This document shows positions 16,876 through 25,244 of a stretch of DNA of 64,000 nucleotides, one piece after another. The notes beneath the pieces are model-generated. The model did not search any database, was not told the DNA's origin, and was given only the letters and a program-made list of their open reading frames with translations. Every line of letters begins with the position of its first letter. Position 1 is the first letter of the stretch. The position numbers and the translations under genes were made by a program. Source of the DNA: Amaricoccus sp003258405 (GTDB taxonomy: Bacteria > Pseudomonadota > Alphaproteobacteria > Rhodobacterales > Rhodobacteraceae); contig NZ_CP171225.1 of assembly GCF_043226085.1 (NCBI RefSeq), positions 3,100,001-3,164,000 of the forward strand, read 5' to 3'.

Positions 16876-17732
16876 GGGTCGATCTGTTCCAGATGCCGCG
16901 CGGCGGCGGTGAGGGCGGCTTCAAGCGCCGCCTGCGGGCTGAGCCCCGCGAGGCGTGCGGCGATATGGGCGGCAGCGAGGGCGTCGCCCGCGCCGGTGAT
17001 GCGCCGGATGGCGGCGGCGGGCGGACGCGCGCTCACCGGGCCCGTGCTGTCGGCGAAACATGCCGCACGCGGGCCGTCGGTGACAAGAGCCGCGCCTGCG
17101 CCGCGGGCGCGCAGGGCTTGCGCCGCGGCGATCGTGTCGGGCAGCGGGGTGGCGCAGATCGCGCGGGCCTCGGCAAGATTGGCGTAGAGCGTGACGCCCT
17201 CGTGGAGCCCGAGCCCGCGGAGGCTCGCGGCCTTCTCGGGGCTCGCGGCGAGGAGCGCGATGGCCGGCACCGGGGCGCCAAGAGCGTCATTCAGCACAGA
17301 AACCGGCAGGTTCCCGTCGAGCACGAGCCCGCACGGGAGGGCGCGCGCGTGCATCCGCGCCGCCAGGGCCCGGCCGAGCGCCGCCGCGGCGGCCTCCAGG
17401 CCATCGCAATCCGCCACCGCGGCGTGAAGCGCCCCGTCGGCGCGCTCGATCGCCAGATAGCAGCCGGTCCGTCCCTCGCGCAGCACTTCGCCGCAGGCGA
17501 CCCCGTCCGCCTTCAGCGCGGCAAGCAGAGCCTCTCCCTCGGCATCCGCGCCGATCGCGGCCATGAGCTCGGCGGCACAACCCGCCGCGACCAGCCCGAG
17601 CGCCACATTGGCGGCCACGCCCCCCGGCACGCGCCGGATGCGTCCGGGCACATCCGCCCCCGGAGGCAGCGCGTGGCCTGTCCGCGCGATCATGTCCCAA
17701 TGCGCGGCCCCGAGGCAGAGCACGCCGCTCAT
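16872..17732 (-). CDS. psuK: PfkB-family carbohydrate kinase, pseudouridine kinase
   Basis: 286 residues. PfkB ribokinase fold: N-terminal substrate motif VPGGVAANVALGLVAAG near residues 34-50 and the C-terminal anion-hole motif ITGAGDALAAAHIAA with the catalytic Asp. By itself the sequence says only sugar or nucleoside kinase. The four-base overlap with psuG identifies it as the kinase that phosphorylates pseudouridine at the 5' position. No transporter for pseudouridine is encoded next to it. Confidence 0.88.
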   Translation of the reverse strand: MSGVLCLGAAHWDMIARTGHALPPGADVPGRIRRVPGGVAANVALGLVAAGCAAELMAAIGADAEGEALLAALKADGVACGEVLREGRTGCYLAIERADGALHAAVADCDGLEAAAAALGRALAARMHARALPCGLVLDGNLPVSVLNDALGAPVPAIALLAASPEKAASLRGLGLHEGVTLYANLAEARAICATPLPDTIAAAQALRARGAGAALVTDGPRAACFADSTGPVSARPPAAAIRRITGAGDALAAAHIAARLAGLSPQAALEAALTAAARHLEQIDP

Positions 17733-17886
17733 CGGAGGTCCGCCGGAAGGTGCAGGGCAGGAACGGGTGCCGGGAAGATCATCATGAGTGGGCGCGTCAC
17801 GCTCGTGTAACGGCAGGAAATCTAGAAACGTTTATGCCCGTGAGGGGCATCGAGGACAATGTGCAGCAGCAGCGAGGATCAACAGG

Positions 17887-18852
17887 ATGTATGTCGCGAA
17901 ATACCGGACCCGACTTCCCCAGTGCAGCGATGCTGAGGCCGAGCGCATGTTCCTGACCGACGGCGGGCTGGAAGCGGCCATGATCCTGCGCGAACGGCTC
18001 GACCTGCCCGAGCTCGCCGCCTTTCACCTGCTGCAGACCAACGACGGGCGCGCGGCGCTCCTGCGCTATTTCCGGGCCCATGTCGATCTTGCCCGTGCGC
18101 AGGGCGCGGGCCTCGTCCTGGAGAGCGCGACCTGGCGGGCGAGCCGCGACTGGGCCCGGCGGCTCGGCTATTCCCCCGCCGCGCTGCTCGCGGCCAATAC
18201 CAATGCAGTTGAATTGCTCCTGCAATTGCGCCGGTGGGAAGAGACACGGTCGACTCCCATCGTCATCAGCGGCAGTATTGGTCCCAGAAGCGGCGAAGAA
18301 GATGCCGGATCGTACCAGAGCGCCGACACGGCACAGGGGTATCACACCGATCAGGTGCGCGCCCTGCGGCGGGCCGGGGCCGATCTCGTCACGGGCGCAG
18401 CCCTGCCCCGGGTCGAGGAAGCGATCGGCATCGTCCGCGCGGCGCAGACGGAGGACATGCCGGTGGTGATCTCGTTCACGGTCGGAGCCGATGGCTGCCT
18501 GCCGTCAGGCATGACGCTCGGCGAGGCGGTGCGCCGCTGCGATGCGGCAACGGAGGCCGGCGCCGTCTACTACATGGTCGATTGTGCCCACCCCGCCCAT
18601 GTCGTCGATGCGCTGTCCGGCAGCTGGACTGCCCGGATCGGCGGGCTGCGCGCCAAGGTCGCGCCGCAGGGCCAGGCCGGGTTCCGGCTCGCTGCGGTGC
18701 CCGAGGCGGGCGAGCCCGAGGCTTTCGCCGATGTCTGCCGCCGCCTCGTCGAGCTGCTTCCGCGCCTCCGGGTGATCGGGGGCCGATGTGGGCGCGACCA
18801 CAGGCATATAGGAGAGATCGGCAATGTCTTTCTCCGGAACTGCGCCGCCTGA
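17887..18852 (+). CDS. Homocysteine S-methyltransferase family protein with altered zinc site
   Basis: 321 residues from ATG 17887, with GAGG upstream. The N-terminal segment ERMFLTDGGLEAAMILRE and the fold order match the betaine/homocysteine S-methyltransferase family. Family members bind zinc through three cysteines, one in an NC motif and two adjacent ones in GGCCG near the C-terminus. Here the first is present (VDCAHP), but the second motif reads GGRCGRDHRHIGEI, so one of the paired cysteines is Arg (codon CGA). Methyl transfer to homocysteine is therefore uncertain. The gene overlaps the following acetyltransferase by 29 bases. It is divergent from psuK. Confidence 0.82.
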   Translation: MYVAKYRTRLPQCSDAEAERMFLTDGGLEAAMILRERLDLPELAAFHLLQTNDGRAALLRYFRAHVDLARAQGAGLVLESATWRASRDWARRLGYSPAALLAANTNAVELLLQLRRWEETRSTPIVISGSIGPRSGEEDAGSYQSADTAQGYHTDQVRALRRAGADLVTGAALPRVEEAIGIVRAAQTEDMPVVISFTVGADGCLPSGMTLGEAVRRCDAATEAGAVYYMVDCAHPAHVVDALSGSWTARIGGLRAKVAPQGQAGFRLAAVPEAGEPEAFADVCRRLVELLPRLRVIGGRCGRDHRHIGEIGNVFLRNCAA

Positions 18853-19480
18853 GAGCGGTGCCCATACCATCCTGCTGCGCCCCGCGAGCCCGGCGGACGC
18901 GCTCGACATGGCCCGCCTCGTCGATATGGCGGGCGAGGGGCTCTCCTCGTATTTCTGGCAGGCGATCGCCCTTCCCGGCGAGGATGCCTGGGCTGTCGGC
19001 GCGCGCCGGGCGGCGAGCGAGGATTGCAACTTCAGCTGGCGTAATGCCACGATCGCCGAGATCGGCGGCGAAACCGCGGCACTGCTGATAACCTATCGCA
19101 TAGGGGAGGTGCCACTGCCCGTCTATGATCTTCCCGCGATTATTCAGCCGCTGCAGGAGCTTGAGAACCTTGCCCTCCGGTCGCTTTATGTGAATGTGGT
19201 CGCCGTCTATCCGCGTTTCCGGCGCCGCGGCGTGGCCCGGAAGCTCATGCAGCATGCTCTGGACCTGGGCGGAGATCGCGAGCTTTCCCTGATCGTCGCG
19301 GAGGGGAACACCGCCGCCATCGCGCTTTACGAGACGGCGGGCTTCGTCGAGCGGACGCGCCGTCCGGTGGTCGAGGCCGGCGGCTGGTCCTGCGAGAGCC
19401 GCGAGTGGGTCCTGATGGTCCGCCCATCCGTCCGGCCTGAGGCTGTCGGCGCTTGCGGACACACGGCGGACCTCTGGTGA
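18824..19480 (+). CDS. GNAT family N-acetyltransferase
   Basis: 218 residues starting inside the end of the methyltransferase gene, at ATG 18824. The acetyl-CoA-binding motif A is clear: LYVNVVAVYPRFRRRGVARKLMQHAL with the R/Q-x-x-G-x-G/A pattern RRRGVA. Motif B follows (EGNTAAIALYETAGFVE). Members acetylate amines of metabolites, antibiotics or proteins. The substrate is unknown. The 29-base overlap suggests co-translation with the homocysteine-methyltransferase-like protein, so the two may act on related compounds. Confidence 0.86.
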   Translation: MSFSGTAPPESGAHTILLRPASPADALDMARLVDMAGEGLSSYFWQAIALPGEDAWAVGARRAASEDCNFSWRNATIAEIGGETAALLITYRIGEVPLPVYDLPAIIQPLQELENLALRSLYVNVVAVYPRFRRRGVARKLMQHALDLGGDRELSLIVAEGNTAAIALYETAGFVERTRRPVVEAGGWSCESREWVLMVRPSVRPEAVGACGHTADLW

Positions 19481-19526
19481 TCGGTTTCGGAGTTGTTTGA
19501 ATGACGTCGTTCCAGAGGGCCGGAAG

Positions 19527-20240
19527 ATGCTGAGGCCGCGCGATGCCGACACGGGTGGCCCGGAACGCCCTGCCGCTGCGACTACCTTCTTTGGTGCGCT
19601 CGACCCCGCGGCACAGGCTGCGTTCCTTGGACTCGGGCGGGAAGCAGCTTTCGCGGCACGCAGCACGATCTTCCTCCGCGGCGATGCGTCAGACTGCGTC
19701 TATTTCGTGCGCTCGGGCCGCATCGATGTCTGCATCTCCTCGCCGGCGGGCCGCCGTCTCGTCGTGACCCATATCGATGCCGACGAGCTGCTCGGCGAGT
19801 TGAGCATGTTCGATGGCGGCGCGCGCAATGTCGATGCGGTAGCGGCCACCGACGTCTCGCTGCTCGCCATCCTGCGGGGGGATCTCGTGGACTTTCTGTC
19901 CCTGCGCCCCGATGCGGCGATGGCGATGATCATGGGGCTCTGCGGCCGGGCACGGAGCGTTCTTGCCACCTTCGAGATCCTCGCGCAGGGCAATGCCCAG
20001 GCCCGGCTCGCGGGCTGTCTGCGGCTGATGGCGGAGAAATGGGGCGAGCCGGATGCGAAGGGCGGTATCCGGATCACCGAGCCGCTCTCGCAGAACGATC
20101 TCGCGGGCTTCTCGGGCCTCACGCGCGAGAGCGTCAACCGGCTGCTGCGCCAGATGAACCAGGCCGGGATCGTCTGCCTTGACGGGCGGACGATCGTGAT
20201 TGCGGAGCCGGAGCTGCTCAACCGTCTCGCGGAGGCGTGA
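19527..20240 (+). CDS. Crp/Fnr family transcriptional regulator
   Basis: 237 residues from ATG 19527, chosen because AGAGGG lies eight to ten bases upstream. A TTG at 19497 would add ten residues. The N-terminal cyclic-nucleotide-binding-like domain spans about residues 20-140 (IFLRGDASDCVYFVRSGRIDV, GELSMFDGGARN). A C-terminal winged helix carries LSQNDLAGFSGLTRESVNRLLRQM. There is no FNR-type N-terminal cysteine cluster, so it is unlikely to be an oxygen sensor through an Fe-S cluster. The GELSMFDGG segment is similar to the cAMP-binding pattern of Crp-like proteins, but the ligand is not established. Confidence 0.87.
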   Translation: MLRPRDADTGGPERPAAATTFFGALDPAAQAAFLGLGREAAFAARSTIFLRGDASDCVYFVRSGRIDVCISSPAGRRLVVTHIDADELLGELSMFDGGARNVDAVAATDVSLLAILRGDLVDFLSLRPDAAMAMIMGLCGRARSVLATFEILAQGNAQARLAGCLRLMAEKWGEPDAKGGIRITEPLSQNDLAGFSGLTRESVNRLLRQMNQAGIVCLDGRTIVIAEPELLNRLAEA

Positions 20241-20322
20241 AGCGCGGGGGGCTTGCGGCCGGGCAGGCATTAACATCTTGATGGCGCGGGGAATTTGCGC
20301 GAGCCGGAAGTCGTTCCCGGGG

Positions 20323-20351
20323 GTGACAACGGCACACCCTGCGGATAGACT
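20323..20351 (+). promoter_or_regulatory. Candidate gyrB promoter
   Basis: GTGACA at 20323-20328 and TAGACT at 20346-20351 with a 17-base spacer, about 30 bases before the gyrB ATG. This is a reasonable sigma-70 match and would give gyrB its own short-leader transcript. Confidence 0.45.
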
Positions 20352-20381
20352 GTGCCACCCACCAGAAGGATCACTTTCCGC

Positions 20382-22799
20382 ATGGCCGATACCGCCCGCA
20401 TCCCTGAAGAATATGGCGCAGATTCCATCAAGGTTCTCAAGGGGCTCGAAGCCGTCCGCAAGCGGCCCGGCATGTATATCGGCGATACCGACGACGGCTC
20501 GGGCCTGCACCACATGGTCTACGAGGTCGTCGACAACGGCATCGACGAGGCGCTCGCGGGCCATGCCGACGAGGTGCGGGTGACGATCCATGCCGATCAT
20601 TCCGTGTCCGTCTCCGACAACGGCCGCGGCATCCCGGTCGGCATCCACGAGGGCGAGGGCGTCTCCGCCGCCGAAGTCATCATGACCCAGCTCCACGCGG
20701 GCGGCAAATTCGACCAGAACTCCTACAAGGTCTCGGGCGGTCTGCACGGGGTGGGGGTCTCGGTGGTGAACGCGCTTTCGGACTGGCTGGAGCTTCGGGT
20801 CTGGCGCGAGGGATACGAGCATTTCGCGCGCTTCGAGCATGGCGATACGGTCGAGCACCTGCGCCAGGTCGGACCTGCGGGCGACCGCAAGGGCACCGAG
20901 GTGCGCTTCCTTGCCTCGACCGACACCTTCTCGAACCTCGACTACAGCTTCAAGATCCTCGAGCACCGGCTGCGCGAGCTTGCCTTCCTCAACTCGGGCG
21001 TGCGGATCACGCTGCGGGACGAGCGCTTCACCGAGGTTCAGGAGGCGAGCCTCCACTACGACGGCGGGGTGCGGGAATTCGTCCGCTATCTCGACCGCTC
21101 GAAATCCGCGCTGATTGCCGATCCGATCTTCATCACCGGCGAGCGCGACGGCATCGGGATCGAGGTCGCGATGTGGTGGAACGACAGCTACCACGAAAGC
21201 GTGCTGCCCTTCACCAACAACATCCCGCAGCGCGACGGGGGGACGCATCTGGCGGGTTTCCGCGGGGCGCTGACCCGGACGATCAACAACTATGTCTCCA
21301 CGAGCGGACTGGCGCGGAAGGAGAAGGTGACGCTTTCGGGCGACGATGCGCGCGAGGGGCTGACCTGCGTGCTTTCGGTGAAGGTGCCGGACCCGAAATT
21401 CTCGTCGCAGACCAAGGACAAGCTCGTCTCCTCCGAGGTGCGGCCGGCGGTCGAGGGGCTGCTGAACGAGAAGCTCGCCGAGTGGTTCGAGGAGAACCCG
21501 TCCGAGGCGCGGACCATCGTCGGCAAGATCGTCGAGGCGGCGCTGGCGCGGGAGGCGGCGCGGAAGGCCCGCGAGCTCACCCGGCGCAAGACGGCGATGG
21601 ATGTGGCGAACCTGCCCGGCAAGCTCGCCGACTGTCAGGAGAAGAACCCGGAGAAGGCAGAGATCTTCCTCGTCGAGGGTGACAGCGCCGGCGGTTCGGC
21701 CAAGCAGGGCCGGCACCGGCAGAACCAGGCGGTGCTGCCGCTCCGGGGCAAGATCCTCAACGTGGAGCGGGCGCGCTTCGACCGGATGCTCTCGAGCCAG
21801 GAGATCGGCACGCTCATCACCGCGCTCGGCACCGGGATCGGGCGGGACGAGTTCAATCTCGAGAAGCTCCGCTACCACAAGATCATCATCATGACGGATG
21901 CGGACGTCGACGGCGCCCATATCCGCACGCTGCTGCTGACCTTCTTCTTCCGGCAGATGCCGCAGCTCATCGACGGAGGGCACCTCTATATCGCCCAACC
22001 GCCGCTCTACAAGGTGAGCCGGGGCAAGTCGGAGGTCTATCTCAAGGACCAGCCGGCGCTCGACCGCTACCTGATCGAGCAGGGGCTCGACGGGGCGACG
22101 TTCCGGCTCTCGACCGGCACGGTGCTGGCGGGCGCCGATCTGGCGCGGGTGGTCGACGAGGCCCGGAACGTGCGGGCGGCGCTCAATGCCTTCCCGACCC
22201 AGTATGCCCGCCATGTGCTCGAACAGGCGGCGATCGCCGGGGCGCTGGTGCCGGGCGTGCTCGACCGCGATCCGCAGGGCACGGCGGACCGGGTGGCCGA
22301 GCGGCTCGATCTCATCGCGGCGGAATACGAGCGCGGCTGGCAGGGGCGGCCGACCCAGGACGGCGGCCTCCGGCTCTGGCGGACGCTGCGGGGCGTGGAC
22401 GAGATCCGCATCCTCGACGGGGCGGTGCTGCGCGCGGCGGAGGCCCGCAGGCTCGCGGCGATGACCGAGGCGCTGCAGGAGGTCTATGGCGGGGTCGGGC
22501 ATCTCGTGCGCAAGGAGCGGGATCTGCCAATCCATGCGCCGAGCGAGCTGCTCGATGCGGTGACCAAGGAAGGCGAGAAGGGGCTCACGCTCCAGCGCTA
22601 CAAGGGTCTCGGCGAGATGAACCCCGACCAGCTCTGGGAGACCACCCTCGATCCGGAGGCGCGGACGCTGCTTCAGGTGCGGGTCGACCAGTTCGACGAG
22701 GCGGACGAGGTCTTCACCAAGCTGATGGGCGACGAGGTGGAACCGCGGCGGGAATTCATCCAGACCAACGCCCTCAGCGTCGCCAATCTCGATTTCTGA
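20382..22799 (+). CDS. gyrB: DNA gyrase subunit B
   Basis: 805 residues, start ATG 20382 with AGAAGGA upstream. The ATPase (GHKL) domain shows EVVDNGIDEALAG and DNGRGIPVGIH. The transducer domain follows, and the TOPRIM motif lies near residue 425 (EIFLVEGDSAGGSAKQGR), with the DADVDGAHI acidic residues about 80 residues later. The C-terminus ends in the family-typical REFIQTNALSVANLDF. With GyrA it introduces negative supercoils using ATP. It is a standalone gene here, not in a dnaA-dnaN-recF cluster. A strong double palindrome follows the stop codon. Confidence 0.97.
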   Translation: MADTARIPEEYGADSIKVLKGLEAVRKRPGMYIGDTDDGSGLHHMVYEVVDNGIDEALAGHADEVRVTIHADHSVSVSDNGRGIPVGIHEGEGVSAAEVIMTQLHAGGKFDQNSYKVSGGLHGVGVSVVNALSDWLELRVWREGYEHFARFEHGDTVEHLRQVGPAGDRKGTEVRFLASTDTFSNLDYSFKILEHRLRELAFLNSGVRITLRDERFTEVQEASLHYDGGVREFVRYLDRSKSALIADPIFITGERDGIGIEVAMWWNDSYHESVLPFTNNIPQRDGGTHLAGFRGALTRTINNYVSTSGLARKEKVTLSGDDAREGLTCVLSVKVPDPKFSSQTKDKLVSSEVRPAVEGLLNEKLAEWFEENPSEARTIVGKIVEAALAREAARKARELTRRKTAMDVANLPGKLADCQEKNPEKAEIFLVEGDSAGGSAKQGRHRQNQAVLPLRGKILNVERARFDRMLSSQEIGTLITALGTGIGRDEFNLEKLRYHKIIIMTDADVDGAHIRTLLLTFFFRQMPQLIDGGHLYIAQPPLYKVSRGKSEVYLKDQPALDRYLIEQGLDGATFRLSTGTVLAGADLARVVDEARNVRAALNAFPTQYARHVLEQAAIAGALVPGVLDRDPQGTADRVAERLDLIAAEYERGWQGRPTQDGGLRLWRTLRGVDEIRILDGAVLRAAEARRLAAMTEALQEVYGGVGHLVRKERDLPIHAPSELLDAVTKEGEKGLTLQRYKGLGEMNPDQLWETTLDPEARTLLQVRVDQFDEADEVFTKLMGDEVEPRREFIQTNALSVANLDF

Positions 22800-22817
22800 G
22801 CCCCGCGCAAGGGGGGT

Positions 22818-22857
22818 GATTTTCACGGTGAAAACAGGGCGTTTCACCGTGAAAATC
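22818..22857. repeat. Perfect 16-bp inverted repeat made of two parS-like palindromes
   Basis: GATTTTCACGGTGAAA (22818-22833) is the exact reverse complement of the arm at 22842-22857, with an eight-base loop. Each arm is itself a palindrome around TTTCAC-n-GTGAAA. Alphaproteobacterial parS is built from TTTCAC and GTGAAA half-sites without the middle base, so this resembles but does not equal parS. A strong hairpin in the gyrB transcript is also possible. There is no T-run after it on either strand, so it is not a standard terminator. Confidence 0.75.
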
Positions 22858-22899
22858 GGATTTCGGCATTGAAATCATTGAATTTTCGTAGTTAACATA

Positions 22900-23265
22900 T
22901 CATGAATGGGGCCCCGTGGAACCGATCGGTTCGACGGCGCAATCCGTGAGCCCGGACGCCTTTGCGGCCTCAAAGAAGAGCCCTCTGCACGGGCTGTAGT
23001 GGGAGCAGATCAGGTCCAATAGATCGAGTTCTGGCTGCCCTTCGATTTCTACAGGACGGACGTAGCGGTAAAGCCCGAGCTCGGCACGCACGGGAATCGC
23101 CCATCCGAAACGCTCGGCGCAGAGAGCGCCATACGGTCGTCGGTGAACGATTTCGTTGCGCCGGTCAGGGATCTTCTTCAAACAACCTGATATCGCCCAC
23201 CTGTCAGGTCCATCTGCCTGCGGTACCAGCCAATCCTTTTCCCTGTTATCCACAAGAAAGAGCAA
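22900..23265 (-). CDS. Uncertain hypothetical ORF
   Basis: 121 codons open on the minus strand, with a TTG at 23265 as the first plausible start and no internal ATG. The composition is protein-like (WAISGCLKKIPDRRNEIVHRRPYG), unlike the Arg/Pro-rich shadows elsewhere, and local GC is lower than in neighbouring genes. I recognise no family. The lack of an ATG and of a clear ribosome-binding site, and the lower GC, leave open a gene remnant from transferred DNA. It lies between gyrB and the divergent tetR gene. Confidence 0.35.
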   Translation of the reverse strand: MLFLVDNREKDWLVPQADGPDRWAISGCLKKIPDRRNEIVHRRPYGALCAERFGWAIPVRAELGLYRYVRPVEIEGQPELDLLDLICSHYSPCRGLFFEAAKASGLTDCAVEPIGSTGPHS

Positions 23266-23332
23266 GAGGCGCGCCAGACTTGCGTGCGACAGCTTCGCGG
23301 ACAGATTTGCCCTCCGGGCGTGCCGGACTTGT

Positions 23333-23356
23333 AATGTAAAACGAACGTTTTACATT
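23333..23356. promoter_or_regulatory. Operator palindrome in front of the tetR-MFS pair
   Basis: Two perfect 11-bp arms, AATGTAAAACG and CGTTTTACATT, flank a two-base centre (AA). The site ends 30 bases before the tetR ATG. The size and symmetry are typical for a TetR-family dimer operator, so autoregulation of tetR and control of the co-translated MFS gene are likely. Confidence 0.8.
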
Positions 23357-23386
23357 GTCATTCATGGACACCGAATGAGGCTCGCC

Positions 23387-23911
23387 ATGGACATGACCGC
23401 CAAGCTCACCGCCGCCGCCGAGCGGCTCTTCGATCGGCACGGCTACATGGCCACCGGAATGGACCAACTGACCGCTGCCGCGGGGATGTCGAGCCGGACG
23501 CTCTACAAGCACGCCGGCAACAAGGCGCAGCTCATGGCGCGGGTGCTGACCGAGCGGGACCGGCGCTTCATGGCCCGGCTCGAGGTGCAGAGCGTCGACG
23601 CGCTGTTCGCGGCTCTTGAGGACTGGGTCCGGGCCGAGGGAACAAGAGGGTGCCTGTTCCTGCGGTCGCGTGCCGAAACCGGCGGCGACACGCCCGAGAT
23701 CGCCGAGGCGGTCGCGATGCACAAGGCGGCGTTTTATCAACGGATCGGGGAGGTTGTCGCAACGGACCTCGGGCGCGAAGACCCGGTCCTGGCCGAGCAG
23801 GTGCTGGTTCTTCTGGAAGGGGCGACCCACGCGGCGGTCTACCGGGGCGCGGACGCCGTGTCCGCCGCGCGGGCGGCGGCGGCCATCCTGATCGAGAGGG
23901 CACGAACATGA
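23387..23911 (+). CDS. TetR family transcriptional regulator
   Basis: 174 residues from ATG 23387, with TGAGG six bases upstream. An ATG at 23375 is also in frame. The N-terminal helix-turn-helix is clear: KLTAAAERLFDRHGYMATGMDQLTAAAGMSSRTLYKHAGNKAQL. The C-terminal ligand domain is short. Its stop overlaps the ATG of the MFS gene (ATGA), and a perfect operator palindrome lies just upstream, so it most likely represses itself and the exporter until a ligand binds. The inducing compound is unknown. Confidence 0.9.
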   Translation: MDMTAKLTAAAERLFDRHGYMATGMDQLTAAAGMSSRTLYKHAGNKAQLMARVLTERDRRFMARLEVQSVDALFAALEDWVRAEGTRGCLFLRSRAETGGDTPEIAEAVAMHKAAFYQRIGEVVATDLGREDPVLAEQVLVLLEGATHAAVYRGADAVSAARAAAAILIERART

Positions 23912-25044
23912 GCCCCGCCCTCCGCATCGGCGCGACAGGCTTCGGCCTGATTGCGGTCTGCTACGGCTTCGCCCGCTTCGCCTTCGGACTGTTCCTGCCG
24001 CAGATCGACGGCGATCTGGGGCTCGGCCCCTCGCTCAGCGGTATCATCTCCGGCGGCGCGTTTGCCGGCTACTGCATCACCATTATCGCCTCCGCGGTGC
24101 TGACCGAACGGATCGGCGCGCGCACGGTCGCCGTCGGGGCCGCCCTCGTCGCCGCCGTCGGCATGGCCGGGATCGCGCTCGCGCCGTCGCCACTGATCGT
24201 TGCCATCGCCGTGGTGGTGGCGGGATCGAGCACGGGCCTCGCCTCCCCGCCCATGGCCGCCGCGGTGGCCGCCGCGGTGCAGAAGAGCCGTCAGGATACT
24301 ACCAACACCGTGATCAATGCCGGGACGAGCGCGGGGGTGGCGCTGTCGGGACCGATCGCCCTCGCCATTGCCGGGCAATGGCGGCTGGCCTTCGGCGCGT
24401 TCGCCGCCGTGGCGGTGGTGCTCGCGGTCGCAGCCGCGGTCTCCCTTCCGGCCTCCCGGGGCGGTGAGGGCGCTGGCGGTCTGCCTCCGATGACTGGCCC
24501 GGTGATGCGCCTGATCTCCGCCTCGTTCCTGATGGGGGCCGCGAGCACCGCCCTGTGGTCCTTCGGAGGCCAGCTCGTGTCGCAGCAACCGGGTTGGGGA
24601 CCCGCCGGAACCGGACTCCTCTGGACCTGCATCGGCGCTGGCGGCATTGCCGGGGCCTGGGCCGGCACGCTCATCGGCCGGTTCGGTCTCGACCCGGTTC
24701 ACTGGACGTTCCTCGGGCTGATGGCCGCGGGCATTCTTGCGGTTGGATCGGGCATTGTCCCTCCCGCACTCGCCTTGACCGGAGGCGCTCTCTTCGGCGC
24801 GGCCTATGTGATGTTGACCGGCGTCTACCTTGTCTGGGGCATCCACGCGGTGCCGGACCGTCCCGCGACCGGGCTCATGATCGGGTTCCTGACCATCGCC
24901 GTCGGCCAGACCGCCGGCGCACCGCTCTTCGGGTTTCTGATGGCAGGTCCGGGTGCCGGTGCGGCTGTGATGTGCTTTGCCGCCGTCGCGCTCCTTGCCG
25001 GGGCCTTTCGGGCGGGCAGCGCCACCGAGAGCGCCGGTGCGTAG
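23908..25044 (+). CDS. Major facilitator superfamily transporter
   Basis: 378 residues with about 12 hydrophobic spans. The N-terminus ALRIGATGFGLIAVCYGFARFAFGLFLPQI matches the YbfB/CynX-like MFS group. Small-residue-rich helices such as GTSAGVALSGPIALAIAGQWR are typical. It is co-translated with the TetR regulator through an ATGA overlap, an arrangement common for drug or metabolite efflux pairs. Substrate and direction of transport cannot be read from the sequence. Confidence 0.87.
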   Translation: MSPALRIGATGFGLIAVCYGFARFAFGLFLPQIDGDLGLGPSLSGIISGGAFAGYCITIIASAVLTERIGARTVAVGAALVAAVGMAGIALAPSPLIVAIAVVVAGSSTGLASPPMAAAVAAAVQKSRQDTTNTVINAGTSAGVALSGPIALAIAGQWRLAFGAFAAVAVVLAVAAAVSLPASRGGEGAGGLPPMTGPVMRLISASFLMGAASTALWSFGGQLVSQQPGWGPAGTGLLWTCIGAGGIAGAWAGTLIGRFGLDPVHWTFLGLMAAGILAVGSGIVPPALALTGGALFGAAYVMLTGVYLVWGIHAVPDRPATGLMIGFLTIAVGQTAGAPLFGFLMAGPGAGAAVMCFAAVALLAGAFRAGSATESAGA

Positions 25045-25180
25045 CCGTGGTGCGGGCTCACCACCAGCAGGGACTGAAGGAGGCTGACGGGCAGGGGCTC
25101 TGCGGGCGCGCGCTTTGCGCGCCGTGCCGGGGTCCGGTTCGGGATTGCCTCGGTCGCGGAACTCGTCTAGGTCGGAAATG

Positions 25181-25196
25181 ATACGTTATAACGTAT
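25181..25196. promoter_or_regulatory. Zur box upstream of zinT
   Basis: ATACGTTATAACGTAT is a perfect 16-bp palindrome 48 bases before the zinT start. It matches the alphaproteobacterial Zur pattern built on GTTATAAC. A -10-like TATAAC sits inside it, so zinc-loaded Zur would block the promoter. The Zur gene itself is not in this window. Confidence 0.82.
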
Positions 25197-25244
25197 TATT
25201 TATCCGGCGCCGGAAGGGTGCTGCAACCAGAGAGGGATTGAAGG

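Noticed and set aside
17831..17847. Small hairpin before the homocysteine methyltransferase-like gene as a SAM riboswitch
   Set aside because: Only a six-bp stem ATGCCC/GGGCAT is visible. The conserved cores of SAM-I, SAM-II or SAH riboswitches are absent.
19689..22847. Very long open frame (over 1000 codons) on the minus strand across gyrB
   Set aside because: It is the antisense shadow of the crp-family and gyrB genes, with Arg/Leu/His-rich sequence and no family features. Similar long shadows lie opposite phaC/phosphotransacylase, hydA and the dxs/ispA genes.
22818..22857. gyrB double palindrome as a Rho-independent terminator
   Set aside because: The hairpin is strong but no T-run follows on either strand, and the stem is AT-rich at its base.
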